In this document: positions 1-6,674 of the stretch, in pieces
How the letters are laid out: every line of letters begins with the position of its first letter
How positions within the stretch are numbered: position 1 is the first letter of the stretch
Source of the DNA: an uncultured Rickettsiales bacterium
GTDB lineage: Bacteria > Pseudomonadota > Alphaproteobacteria > Rickettsiales > UBA1997
Assembly: GCA_944390875.1 (NCBI GenBank)
Contig: CALXRO010000054.1
Location: 1 to 8,274 of the forward strand
Direction of reading: 5' to 3'
DNA: 8,274 nt
Translations under genes and position numbers: made by a program
The notes under the pieces: model-generated
What the model saw: only the letters and a program-made list of their open reading frames with translations
The model's database searches: none
What the model was told of the DNA's origin: nothing

Positions 1-57
1 GAACAGAAAAGAATAAAAAGAAGTAAAAGCGCAAGTAATCTTAGTTATAATTATTAG
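1..57 (+). CDS. Possible 3' end of a gene entering from the left edge (partial)
   Basis: Frame 1 is open from the first base to a TAG at 55-57, while the other two plus-strand frames hit stops within the first 26 bases. It would give an 18-residue basic tail (E-Q-K-R-I-K-R-S-K...). If real, it converges on fhs, whose stop codon occupies 59-61, leaving a single base between the two stops. Lys/Arg-rich tails are common in bacterial proteins, but an 18-codon open stretch in AT-rich DNA is weak evidence. No family can be named, and no terminator hairpin is visible between the two stops. Confidence 0.3.
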   Translation, partial: EQKRIKRSKSASNLSYNY

Positions 58-58
58 T

Positions 59-1723
59 CTAAAACAGTCCACAGATACAACCATTATTATCAATATCAAT
101 GTTATTCGCTGCAGGGATCTTTGGCAGTCCTGGCATAGTCATTATATCCCCCGCTAAACAAACTATAAAACCAGCACCAGCTGACAAACTAACATCATTA
201 ATATTAAAAATAAAATCTTTTGGCGCTCCAAGAAGTTCAGGATTATCACTAAATGAATATTGTGTTTTTGCAATACATATTTCTAGAACATCATATCCAT
301 TTTCTGTATATTGTTTAATTTTTTTACTTGCTTTTTGTGAAAATTTTACTTCTTTGGCGCCATATATTTCTTTAGCTATTATCTCTATTTTGTCTTTTAT
401 AGGTAAATCTGAATCATATAAAAATTTAAAATTATTTTCTACATTTTTTTCAATTGTTTTTATAACATAATTTGCTAATTCTATTGCGCCATCTCCACCT
501 TTACCCCATGCTTCACATACAACAGCTTCTGTGTTATTTTCTATACAAAGTCTTTTTAATTCAGTAATTTCATTTTCAGTATCAAAATTAAATCTATTAA
601 TAGAAATTATAACTGGTAGATTATATTTTTTTAGATTTTCTATATGTCTTTTTAAATTACAGAAGCCGTTTCTTAAAGCTTCAATATTTTCATTTTCAAG
701 GTTCTTTTTATCAATGCCACCATTATATTTTAACGATCTACAAGTAGTTAATAAAATCACACAATCTGGTTTTAAATTTGCTTTTCTACATTTTATATCA
801 AAGAATTTTTCTGCACCAAGATCAGCACCAAAACCAGATTCAGTTACGACATAATCTGCTAATTTTAAAGATGTTTTCGTGGCTATAATACTATTGCAAC
901 CATGCGCTATATTTGCGAATGGTCCGCCATGTATCAAGACTGGAACTCCCTCAAGAGTTTGAACAAGATTAGGTTTAATCGCATCCTTTAATAAGACAAC
1001 TATACTTCCAACACAACCGAGATCTTTTAATGTTATTATCCTATTATTGTTGTCATAAGCAATAACAATTTTGGATAATCTTTCTTTTAAATCATTAATA
1101 TCTTTTGAAAGAGAAATAATTGCCATAATTTCTGAGGCTACAGTTATTATAAAACCATCTTCACGTACGAATCCATTACCATCTCCTAAACCGACAACTA
1201 TATTTCTTAAAGCTCTGTCGTTCATGTCTAAAGCTCTTTTCCAAACGACAGTTTTTATATTTAATTTATTACCAAAATTAATATGGTTGTCTATTAGAGC
1301 CGCTATTAAATTATGTGCTGTTGTAATAGCATGTATGTCACCAGTAAAGTGTAAATTTATATCTTCCATTGGAGCAACTTGTGAATAACCGCCACCTGTT
1401 GCACCACCCTTCATACCAAAACAAGGACCTAATGATGGTTCCCTTAAAGCAAGTACAACTTTTTTACCTATTTTTTTTAATCCTTGACCAAGTCCAATTG
1501 TTGTTGTTGTCTTACCCTCTCCAGCAGGAGTTGGATTCATTGCTGTAACTAAAATTAGTTTGCCATCTTTTTTATTTTTATGTATTCTTTCTAATGCGTC
1601 TTCGCTTATTTTTGCTTTATATTTACCATAAAGATCTAAATCATCTTCAATAAGGCCTAGGTTTTCGGCGATTTCTTTAATATTTTTTAATTCTGTATTT
1701 CTTGCTATTTCTATATCTGTCAT
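59..1723 (-). CDS. fhs: Formate--tetrahydrofolate ligase (10-formyl-THF synthetase)
   Basis: This cytoplasmic enzyme joins formate to tetrahydrofolate using ATP, giving 10-formyl-THF for purine and fMet-tRNA synthesis; the reaction can run in reverse to yield ATP and formate. The 554-aa product has the usual length of the family and looks intact. Visible signatures are the P-loop PTPAGEGKT (residues 64-72) and the conserved block REPSLGPCFGMKGGATGGG followed by YSQVAPMEDINLHFTGD (about 94-129). It also has GGPFANIAHGCNS near residue 265, ESGFGADLGAEKF near 295 and the family-typical C-terminal GLF. The ATG at 1721-1723 fits the family N-terminus. There is no Shine-Dalgarno: the 16 nt upstream (1724-1739) are almost pure A/T and abut the CCA end of tRNA-Arg on the same strand. 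The gene is therefore likely transcribed with the tRNA and translated from a short leader left after tRNA 3' processing (inference). The family assignment is very secure. Confidence 0.97.
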   Translation of the reverse strand: MTDIEIARNTELKNIKEIAENLGLIEDDLDLYGKYKAKISEDALERIHKNKKDGKLILVTAMNPTPAGEGKTTTTIGLGQGLKKIGKKVVLALREPSLGPCFGMKGGATGGGYSQVAPMEDINLHFTGDIHAITTAHNLIAALIDNHINFGNKLNIKTVVWKRALDMNDRALRNIVVGLGDGNGFVREDGFIITVASEIMAIISLSKDINDLKERLSKIVIAYDNNNRIITLKDLGCVGSIVVLLKDAIKPNLVQTLEGVPVLIHGGPFANIAHGCNSIIATKTSLKLADYVVTESGFGADLGAEKFFDIKCRKANLKPDCVILLTTCRSLKYNGGIDKKNLENENIEALRNGFCNLKRHIENLKKYNLPVIISINRFNFDTENEITELKRLCIENNTEAVVCEAWGKGGDGAIELANYVIKTIEKNVENNFKFLYDSDLPIKDKIEIIAKEIYGAKEVKFSQKASKKIKQYTENGYDVLEICIAKTQYSFSDNPELLGAPKDFIFNINDVSLSAGAGFIVCLAGDIMTMPGLPKIPAANNIDIDNNGCICGLF

Positions 1724-1739
1724 AAGTTTAATTAAAATT

Positions 1740-1816
1740 TGGCGTCCGCGGACGGATTTGAACCGTCGACCTACAACTTAGGAGGTTGTCGCTCTATCCA
1801 GCTGAGCTACGTGGAC
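1740..1816 (-). tRNA. tRNA-Arg, anticodon CCT
   Basis: This is a complete 77-nt cloverleaf on the minus strand with CCA encoded (1740-1742). The acceptor arm is GTCCACG/CGCGGAC and the D stem GCTC/GAGC closes a loop containing the GG pair. The anticodon stem ACAAC/GTTGT encloses the loop CTCCTAA, so the anticodon is CCU, reading AGG (Arg). The T arm GACGG/CCGTC encloses TTCAAAT, and the discriminator is G73 (1743). One irregularity is that position 5 is A and position 68 is C, giving an A-C mismatch in the acceptor stem. It is followed 16 nt later by fhs on the same strand and lies 124 nt after the stop of the UvrA-type gene. Confidence 0.96.
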
Positions 1817-1824
1817 AATATGCT

Positions 1825-1854
1825 ATAATATATAAGCTTTAAGTTTAAAAACAA
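1825..1854 (-). promoter_or_regulatory. Candidate promoter for tRNA-Arg (and probably fhs)
   Basis: Reading the minus strand, TTGTTT (1849-1854) is followed after 18 nt by TATTAT (1825-1830), 8 nt before the mature 5' end of the tRNA. Initiation 6-8 nt below the -10 would leave almost no 5' leader to be removed by RNase P. The overlapping hexamer TATATT (1827-1832), with a 16-nt spacer, is an alternative -10. AT-rich DNA makes such matches common, so position next to a tRNA carries most of the weight. Confidence 0.4.
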
Positions 1855-1940
1855 TGTGTTCTTTTGTGATAAGAAACTTCTAATATTAGACGCAAGCAAT
1901 TATATATATTCTAGAAAATATACAAAGGATTTTTTTAATT

Positions 1941-4448
1941 TTAAAATATTTCTTTCTTTAAGTATTTACCTGTTAAGCTATCTATATTTGTAGCAATTTC
2001 TTCTGGAGTACCAATAGCGACTATTTCGCCACCTGATTCTCCGCCACCAGGCCCCATATCAATTACATAATCAGAATTTGCAATCATATCCAAATCATGT
2101 TCTATTACTATTACTGTTGCACCATTATCAATTAATCTTTGAAAAACTTTAATAAGAACTCTAACATCTAAAGGATGTAAACCTATTGTTGGTTCATCAA
2201 ACACAAATATCACTCCTTCTTGTTTTTTTCCTATTTCTGAACCTAATTTTAATCTTTGAGCTTCACCACCAGACAATGTTGGTGTCGCTTCCCCTAAAGT
2301 TAAATACCCGAGTCCTAAATTCGAAAATGTTTTTAATTTATCATAAAATTTTTTTATATTTTCTATTTTTGGTAATAACTCATCAACTGTAAACGACATA
2401 ATTTTAGGTAATGAAATTTCCTCTTTATTAATTCTTATTTTTAACTTTTCTGCTTCTTTTGAATATCTAGTACCATTACAATCTGGACATGTTATGTCAA
2501 CATCTGGCAAAAATTGCAAATCCATTGAAACCTGTCCAGTGCCATCACATGTAGGACAACGAAGTTTTCCAGTATTATACGAAAAATCACCAGCTTTATA
2601 ATTTAATGTGTTTACTGTCTGACTTTTTGCATATAAATCTCTAAGATCATCATGTATACCACTATACGTAGCAACTGTTGAACGAATATTTGCTCCAATT
2701 GGAGTAGCATCAATTATATTTAGTTTTTTTATTCCACTAATATCAATTTGTTTGACATGACTTGGTAATTCAAAATTTTTTATTTTTGCATTTACTGCAG
2801 GAGCTAAACTTTCAAGTATCATTGTTGTTTTACCAGAACCAGAAACTCCTGTAATAGCTATCAATCTATTCTTTGGTATTTTTACTTCAAGAGAATGTAC
2901 TGTATGTATTGGGTTAGTTGATAATTGAATATAACCTTTATCAAATATATGATTATATTTTATTTTGTCTCTAACTATAATTTTTTCTTTTTGAGTAAGA
3001 AAATTTCCAATAATGGAATTGTTATTATTTTTTATATCTTCAACAGTACCTTTTGTTAGAATCGTACCACCATTTTTACCAGCACCTTTTCCAATTTCAA
3101 TAATATAATCAACTTCTCTTAAAACTCTTGGGTCATGATCAACTACAACAACAGAATTTCCAGAAGAAATTAAATCTTTCATTACAAGAAGTAAACCATC
3201 AACATTTGATGGATGTAAACCTATAGATGGCTCATCAAGAACATATAAGACTCCAGTCGTACGATTCCTTACAGCTTTAGCTAATTGTACTCTTTGTAAC
3301 TCACCAGTTGATAATGTTGAACTAGCTCTATCCATTGTTAAATAACCCAAACCTAAATCAATCAATCTTTTTGATATATCTAAAAATTGATTAACAATAT
3401 TTTGTCCCATTTCCTTCATTTCATTTGGCAATGTTGCTGGTATGTTTTTTACAAATTTTATTAAATTATCAAGTGTCATTGAAGAAATGGTAGGCAAATC
3501 AATTCCACAAAGTAAAGTTGAACGAGCTTTCTCATTCAACCTACTACCTTTACATTCTGGACACAAACCACTGGATAAAAATTTTTCAATTCTTTCAATT
3601 CCTTTTTCTGTTTCAGCCTTTTTAAGTGCTTCTTCAACTGCTTTATGTGTATTTCTATATGTGCAATTTAGTTCAAAAAGTTTTCCATTTTTTGAAGGTA
3701 TCATTATTATTTTTTTTATTTCTTCACCATTATAAACAATTCTTTTTTCATCTTTAGTTAGATCTTTAAAAGGTACATCAGTTCTAACACCAAGTTCTTT
3801 TGCAACTCTATACATCCAGGATATACCAAACATATTCCAAGGTTCAACGGCACCTTCTTCAATTGTTTTATTCTGATTTGGAATTAACTTTGAATCATCA
3901 ATTCTTCTAACAATACCTGTACCAGAACAATTTGGACACGCTCCATCACTATTAAAAGAATATGATTCAGCACTTTGACCATAAAATTCTGCTTTACATA
4001 CTGGACATAAAATAGATTTATCTAAAGCGATATTCATTGTAGGTTTTACGTAATGTCCATTCGGGCATTTATAACTACCTAACCTTGAATACATTAGTCT
4101 TACACAATTTAAAAGCTCTGTTAAAGTACCAAAAGTACTTCTGGCATCAGGAATATTTGGTCTTTGATGTAATGCTAGAGCTGCAGGTATGTTTTCTATA
4201 TTATCAACTTTTGCTATAGTTGCTTGAGTCAATCTTCTTCTGGTGTATGTTGAAAGTGCTTCAAGATATCTTCTTGAGCCTTCAGCATATAAAATCCCAA
4301 GTGCTAAAGATGATTTTCCTGAGCCTGAAACTCCAGAAATTCCTACCAGTTTAAAAAGTGGGATTGAAATATCTATATTCTTTAGATTGTGCACTTTTGC
4401 ACCATATATATTTATTGAATTTGGTCCATCATGTGTAAATTTACTCAT
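1941..4448 (-). CDS. uvrA: UvrA-type excinuclease ATPase, short UvrA2/DrrC-like form without the UvrB-binding insert
   Basis: This is a tandem ABC ATPase of the UvrA family, which binds distorted or drug-adducted DNA. The first ATPase has Walker A GVSGSGKSS (39-47), signature LSTGE (379-383), Walker B VLYVLDEPSIGLHP (400-413) and an H-loop around VDHD (436-439). The second has GVSGSGKTT (534-542), LSGGE (725-729), VIFVFDEPTIGLHP (746-759) and IEHD (782-785). Zinc-type CxxC pairs sit at C148/C151, C171/C174 and C296/C299. A typical UvrA module, C631/C634 and C654/C657 with 19 residues between, follows Walker A2. At 835 aa it is about 100 shorter than canonical UvrA (about 940). The gap lies between CPNGH (128-132) and YSFNSDGACPNC (163-174), where the UvrB-binding domain normally sits. 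This fits the UvrA2/DrrC-like class tied to damage or drug tolerance, so a standard UvrA is probably encoded elsewhere. ATG at 4446-4448 is supported by GGAG (4457-4460), 8 nt upstream. The gene stands alone, divergent from the rightward genes. Confidence 0.88.
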   Translation of the reverse strand: MSKFTHDGPNSINIYGAKVHNLKNIDISIPLFKLVGISGVSGSGKSSLALGILYAEGSRRYLEALSTYTRRRLTQATIAKVDNIENIPAALALHQRPNIPDARSTFGTLTELLNCVRLMYSRLGSYKCPNGHYVKPTMNIALDKSILCPVCKAEFYGQSAESYSFNSDGACPNCSGTGIVRRIDDSKLIPNQNKTIEEGAVEPWNMFGISWMYRVAKELGVRTDVPFKDLTKDEKRIVYNGEEIKKIIMIPSKNGKLFELNCTYRNTHKAVEEALKKAETEKGIERIEKFLSSGLCPECKGSRLNEKARSTLLCGIDLPTISSMTLDNLIKFVKNIPATLPNEMKEMGQNIVNQFLDISKRLIDLGLGYLTMDRASSTLSTGELQRVQLAKAVRNRTTGVLYVLDEPSIGLHPSNVDGLLLVMKDLISSGNSVVVVDHDPRVLREVDYIIEIGKGAGKNGGTILTKGTVEDIKNNNNSIIGNFLTQKEKIIVRDKIKYNHIFDKGYIQLSTNPIHTVHSLEVKIPKNRLIAITGVSGSGKTTMILESLAPAVNAKIKNFELPSHVKQIDISGIKKLNIIDATPIGANIRSTVATYSGIHDDLRDLYAKSQTVNTLNYKAGDFSYNTGKLRCPTCDGTGQVSMDLQFLPDVDITCPDCNGTRYSKEAEKLKIRINKEEISLPKIMSFTVDELLPKIENIKKFYDKLKTFSNLGLGYLTLGEATPTLSGGEAQRLKLGSEIGKKQEGVIFVFDEPTIGLHPLDVRVLIKVFQRLIDNGATVIVIEHDLDMIANSDYVIDMGPGGGESGGEIVAIGTPEEIATNIDSLTGKYLKKEIF

Positions 4449-4487
4449 TTAATTTTCTCCAAATAAAATTTTCTAAAATTAAAATTG

Positions 4488-4607
4488 ATACTGTATATAT
4501 GGTAAGTAACAAAAAATTAAATTACAAATATGGCTTATAAATAAAATTTATGCTTATCTTTTTTATATAGTTATATCAATTATTCTATCAACATCATATA
4601 CTGTATA
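4488..4607. repeat. Two copies of a 10-bp palindromic word, ATACTGTATA
   Basis: ATACTGTATA occurs at 4488-4497 and again at 4598-4607, 110 bp apart start to start. Each copy is a short odd palindrome: ATAC-T-GTAT in the first, extended to TATAC-T-GTATA at 4597-4607 in the second. They flank the region where the UvrA-type promoter should lie. The word resembles half of the E. coli-type LexA box (TACTGTATAT), but the ACAG half is missing, and alphaproteobacterial LexA usually recognises GTTC/GAAC-type sites. A regulatory role is only a possibility. Confidence 0.35.
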
Positions 4608-4657
4608 ATGCCATTTTTAATATTCCCTATTAACTTTAGATTAAATAAAATAATATG

Positions 4658-4687
4658 AAAAAATAAAAACAACAATTTTTATTTTTT
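4658..4687. repeat. Perfect 12-bp inverted repeat made only of A/T, 6-nt loop
   Basis: AAAAAATAAAAA (4658-4669), then CAACAA (4670-4675), then TTTTTATTTTTT (4676-4687) form a perfect 12-bp stem with a 6-nt loop, followed by two more T. The stem has no G-C pair, so the RNA hairpin would be weak. It could act as a poor terminator for transcripts crossing the gap, or be a by-product of A/T tracts. Confidence 0.5.
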
Positions 4688-4728
4688 TTAATAAATGGTT
4701 AATATTTTTGAATAAAAAATTTATTAAA
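4687..4728. repeat. 10-bp A/T inverted repeat
   Basis: TTTAATAAAT (4687-4696) and ATTTATTAAA (4719-4728) are exact reverse complements separated by 22 nt. The spacer contains a further small self-complementary segment (ATTTTT-GAAT-AAAAAT, its right end running into the right arm). It directly follows the 12-bp hairpin. No known element is recognised, and composition alone could produce it. Confidence 0.4.
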
Positions 4729-4752
4729 TAACCAATTTTTAAATTACCTGTA

Positions 4753-4781
4753 TTGAAAATATTTTTATTATTTCTAATAAT
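4753..4781 (+). promoter_or_regulatory. Candidate promoter for the IalB-like gene and gap
   Basis: TTGAAA (4753-4758) is followed after 16 nt by TAATAA (4775-4780), or after 17 nt by AATAAT (4776-4781). A start site near 4788 would give a leader of about 20 nt before the TTG at 4807. The -35 is a good match, the -10 is moderate, and the surrounding A/T content lowers its weight. Confidence 0.35.
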
Positions 4782-4806
4782 ATGAACAGTCATACATTGT
4801 TTTATT

Positions 4807-5331
4807 TTGAAATTTTTTAATTTTTTATTTTTGTATTTATTTATATTTTTTAATTCTCATATTTATGCAGAAATCATAGACAACAAAAAAATTACTAACA
4901 AGGATTTTGATGTCTGGCGCGTATCTTGTGAAGAAGACGAAATGCTTGGAAAAATAAGATGTAAATTATTTGTAGAAATGTCAGACAATACCACATTTTT
5001 TGTAAGTCCAAAAGGTGTAAACAAAATTCTAGTTGTATCCAAAAATATTTACTACGATAAAGGAATTTTTTTAAAAGTTGACAATCATAGCTTAATAGAA
5101 TCAAAACCTTTTTCAGATGTAAAATATGGAGTTGTTGAATTTAATAAATCAGATATAGAGTTGATTTTTAAGCAAATGCAAACAGGAAAATATGTTTATA
5201 TAAGATATTATATAAAAGATAAATCATCAGTTGACGGTTTTAGAGAAATAACTCTCAAATTTTCATTAAATGATTTTAAAGAAGCTTTAGATTATTATAA
5301 TAAACAGATTAACAAATATAATATTTATTAA
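4807..5331 (+). CDS. Small secreted protein, IalB-like (invasion-associated locus B family), TTG start
   Basis: The 174-aa product starts with a clear signal peptide: K2, a hydrophobic Phe/Leu-rich core (residues 3-15), then S-H-I-Y-A with probable cleavage after A21. The mature part (about 17 kDa, probably periplasmic) begins with a segment FDVWRVSCEEDEMLGKIRC (34-52). This recalls the W-x-V-x-C ... G-x-x-R-C start of IalB-family proteins of alphaproteobacteria, and the later beta-rich pattern and final amphipathic helix also fit. Against a firm call, the second cysteine pair usual in that family is absent; only C41 and C52 remain, which could form one disulfide. TTG at 4807 is chosen because it gives an ideal signal peptide. 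The frame is closed by TGA at 4783, leaving only ATA and ATT codons as alternatives, and I see no Shine-Dalgarno. The stop is 18 nt before gap on the same strand, so the two are probably co-transcribed. Molecular function is unknown. Confidence 0.7.
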   Translation: MKFFNFLFLYLFIFFNSHIYAEIIDNKKITNKDFDVWRVSCEEDEMLGKIRCKLFVEMSDNTTFFVSPKGVNKILVVSKNIYYDKGIFLKVDNHSLIESKPFSDVKYGVVEFNKSDIELIFKQMQTGKYVYIRYYIKDKSSVDGFREITLKFSLNDFKEALDYYNKQINKYNIY

Positions 5332-5349
5332 TTAAACTTAGGAGTTAAC

Positions 5350-6363
5350 ATGACAATAAAAGTTGCAATAAATGGTTTTGGAAGGATTGGAAGATGTGTA
5401 TTTAGAGCATATATGGAAAATCTTACAAAATATAAAAATATAGAAATAGTTGCGATAAATGATTTAACACCAATAGAAACAAATGCACATCTTTTAAAAT
5501 ACGATTCAGTTCATGGTAAATTTGGAGACACTGTTGAAATTCGAGGACAAGATTTAGTAGTAAATGGTAAAACCGTTAAAGTATGTTCAGAAAAAGAGGT
5601 TGCTTCATTACCTTGGAAAGATTTAGGAATAGATGTTGTTTTAGAATGCACAGGATTATTTACAAACAGAGAAACTGCTGGAAAACATTTAGACGCTGGA
5701 GCTAAAAAAGTTATAATTTCAGCACCTGCTAAGGGAGATGATATAAAAACAATAGTGGTTGGTGTAAACGACAATGATTTGTTATCAAGTGATAATGTAA
5801 TATCAAATGGTTCTTGTACAACAAATTGTCTAGCTCCAATAGCTAAAATATTAGATAGAGAAATTGGAATAGAAAAAGGCCATATGACAACTGTTCATGC
5901 CTTCACAAATGATCAAAGAACTGTTGATTGTGCTCATAAAGATTTAAGAAGAGCTAGAGCAGCAAGTCTTTCCATGATTCCAACAACAACTGGTGCCGCT
6001 AAAGCTGTTGCTCTAGTTTTACCACAATTAAAAGGTAAATTAGATGGAGTTTCTATAAGAGTTCCTACACCTGATGTATCTTTTGTAGATTTATCTTTTG
6101 AAGCTAAAAGGGATACAACTATTGACGAAATTCATAATATCATCAAAAAGGCAGTTTCTGGTGAATTAAATGGAATTTTAGATTGCACCGATGAACAAAT
6201 AGTTTCTATAGATTTAACACATGATTCACACAGCTCCATATTTGATTTTAGTCAAACAAAAGTTATAGAAGGAAATTTTGTTAGAATTGGTTCTTGGTAC
6301 GATAATGAGTGGGGTTTTTCAAACAGAATGCTTGATAATGCAATTAATTGGATGAATAAATAA
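5350..6363 (+). CDS. gap: Glyceraldehyde-3-phosphate dehydrogenase (type I)
   Basis: This cytosolic homotetrameric enzyme of glycolysis/gluconeogenesis converts glyceraldehyde 3-phosphate, NAD and phosphate to 1,3-bisphosphoglycerate. The 337-aa product is full length. The Rossmann NAD motif GFGRIGR is at 9-15, and the second strand ends in IND (36-38), with Asp38 in the position favouring NAD over NADP. The catalytic block reads SNGSCTTNC (152-160), with nucleophile C156 and base H183 in TVHAFTNDQ. Most family members have SNASCTTNC, so G154 is a mild variant. RRARAASLSMIPTTTGAA (200-217), the RVPTPDVS block and the C-terminal WYDNEWGFSNRM are all present. The start is firm: AGGAG at 5340-5344 lies 5 nt before the ATG. 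The gene follows the IalB-like gene by 18 nt and ends just before a strong terminator, so these two likely form one transcription unit. Confidence 0.98.
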   Translation: MTIKVAINGFGRIGRCVFRAYMENLTKYKNIEIVAINDLTPIETNAHLLKYDSVHGKFGDTVEIRGQDLVVNGKTVKVCSEKEVASLPWKDLGIDVVLECTGLFTNRETAGKHLDAGAKKVIISAPAKGDDIKTIVVGVNDNDLLSSDNVISNGSCTTNCLAPIAKILDREIGIEKGHMTTVHAFTNDQRTVDCAHKDLRRARAASLSMIPTTTGAAKAVALVLPQLKGKLDGVSIRVPTPDVSFVDLSFEAKRDTTIDEIHNIIKKAVSGELNGILDCTDEQIVSIDLTHDSHSSIFDFSQTKVIEGNFVRIGSWYDNEWGFSNRMLDNAINWMNK

Positions 6364-6370
6364 TTTCTTT

Positions 6371-6394
6371 AGGTCGGTTAAACCGACCTTTTTT
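6371..6394 (+). terminator. Rho-independent terminator after gap
   Basis: AGGTCGGTT (6371-6379) and AACCGACCT (6381-6389) are perfect reverse complements around a single A. In practice they give a GC-rich stem of 7-8 bp with a tight 3-5 nt loop. The stem runs straight into T6 (6389-6394), 8 nt after the gap stop codon. It is the only GC-rich terminator of classic form in the window and separates gap from the next unit. Confidence 0.93.
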
Positions 6395-6396
6395 AG

Positions 6397-6427
6397 TTGA
6401 TTTTTTATATTTATTTGTTATTACTAT
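6397..6427 (+). promoter_or_regulatory. Weak candidate promoter for the 67-aa gene and the Cys-rich gene
   Basis: After the gap terminator, TTGATT (6397-6402) is followed by TATTAC (6419-6424, 16-nt spacer) or TACTAT (6422-6427, 19-nt spacer). A new promoter is expected here because the terminator lies just upstream, but neither -10 is a strong match. Confidence 0.25.
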
Positions 6428-6452
6428 TAGTAAGTTATTAACGGAGAGTTTT

Positions 6453-6656
6453 ATGGGTACAAAAAATAACCCAAAAAATAGGGGTGATGCTGGTAAAAAA
6501 GTGGTTTTTGAAGGTAAGGAAGTAGAACCTGTTATGTATTATGACACAGACAAAAGGTTAAACTATTTATCCGCAAAGGTTTCAAAATCAAATGATATTA
6601 TATGTGATTCGAACAATAACCCTATTAGATGGGAAAGTATTATGGCAAGTAATTAA
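6453..6656 (+). CDS. Small 67-aa cytoplasmic protein of unknown function (MGTKNNPKNRG start)
   Basis: The ORF has a good ribosome site: GGAG (6443-6446) lies 6 nt before the ATG. The product begins with a polar, basic stretch MGTKNNPKNRGDAGKK (1-16). A compact segment of alternating hydrophobic residues follows (VVFEGKEVEPVMYY, 17-30, and YLSAKVSKSNDIICDS, 38-53), ending with PIRWESI. This pattern suggests a small beta-rich fold. It has one cysteine (C51), no signal peptide and no membrane segment. I do not recognise a characterised family; the MGTKNNP opening seems familiar from small hypothetical proteins of proteobacteria, but that is an impression only. It lies between the gap terminator and the Cys-rich gene, 30 nt upstream of the latter with no terminator between, so the two probably share a transcript. 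A link in function is not shown. Confidence 0.75.
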   Translation: MGTKNNPKNRGDAGKKVVFEGKEVEPVMYYDTDKRLNYLSAKVSKSNDIICDSNNNPIRWESIMASN

Positions 6657-6674
6657 AATTTTGTAATTTGAAGT

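Larger units (their letters stand above)
4449..4806. other. 358-bp divergent intergenic region, very AT-rich
   Basis: This gap separates the leftward UvrA-type gene from the rightward IalB-like gene. I see no convincing ORF or RNA gene in it. It contains the SD of the UvrA-type gene (GGAG, 4457-4460), two ATACTGTATA words, a perfect A/T hairpin (4658-4687), a second inverted repeat (4687-4728), a stand-alone TATAAT (4604-4609, plus strand) and a candidate promoter next to the rightward gene. Both divergent promoters must lie here unless transcription enters from outside. Confidence 0.7.

Noticed and set aside
99..1388. Plus-strand ORFs opposite fhs (99-470, 531-854, 1071-1388)
   Set aside because: They are antisense to a fully conserved Fhs protein and carry no recognisable motif.
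1879..1922. Palindromes TCTAATATTAGA (1879-1890) and a 9-of-10 paired A/T palindrome centred on TTCTAGAA (1903-1922) as a terminator after the UvrA-type gene
   Set aside because: Both have no loop and almost no G-C pairs, and neither is followed by a T-run in the direction of transcription. They are insufficient for a terminator call.
2186..4452. Plus-strand ORFs opposite the UvrA-type gene (2186-2392, 3442-3735, 4243-4452)
   Set aside because: They are antisense to the intact tandem ABC ATPase, and their sequences are translations of its motifs in the wrong frame.
4488..4503. LexA (SOS) box upstream of the UvrA-type gene
   Set aside because: Only the CTGTATAT half matches the E. coli-type box and the ACAG half is missing. 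Alphaproteobacterial LexA generally uses a different site, so I keep it only as a repeat.
4782..4820. ATG at 4782 as the true start of the IalB-like gene
   Set aside because: Its frame stops at 4818-4820 after 12 codons. Joining it to the downstream frame needs an indel in the T-run, and the resulting N-terminus is a poorer signal peptide than the one from TTG 4807.
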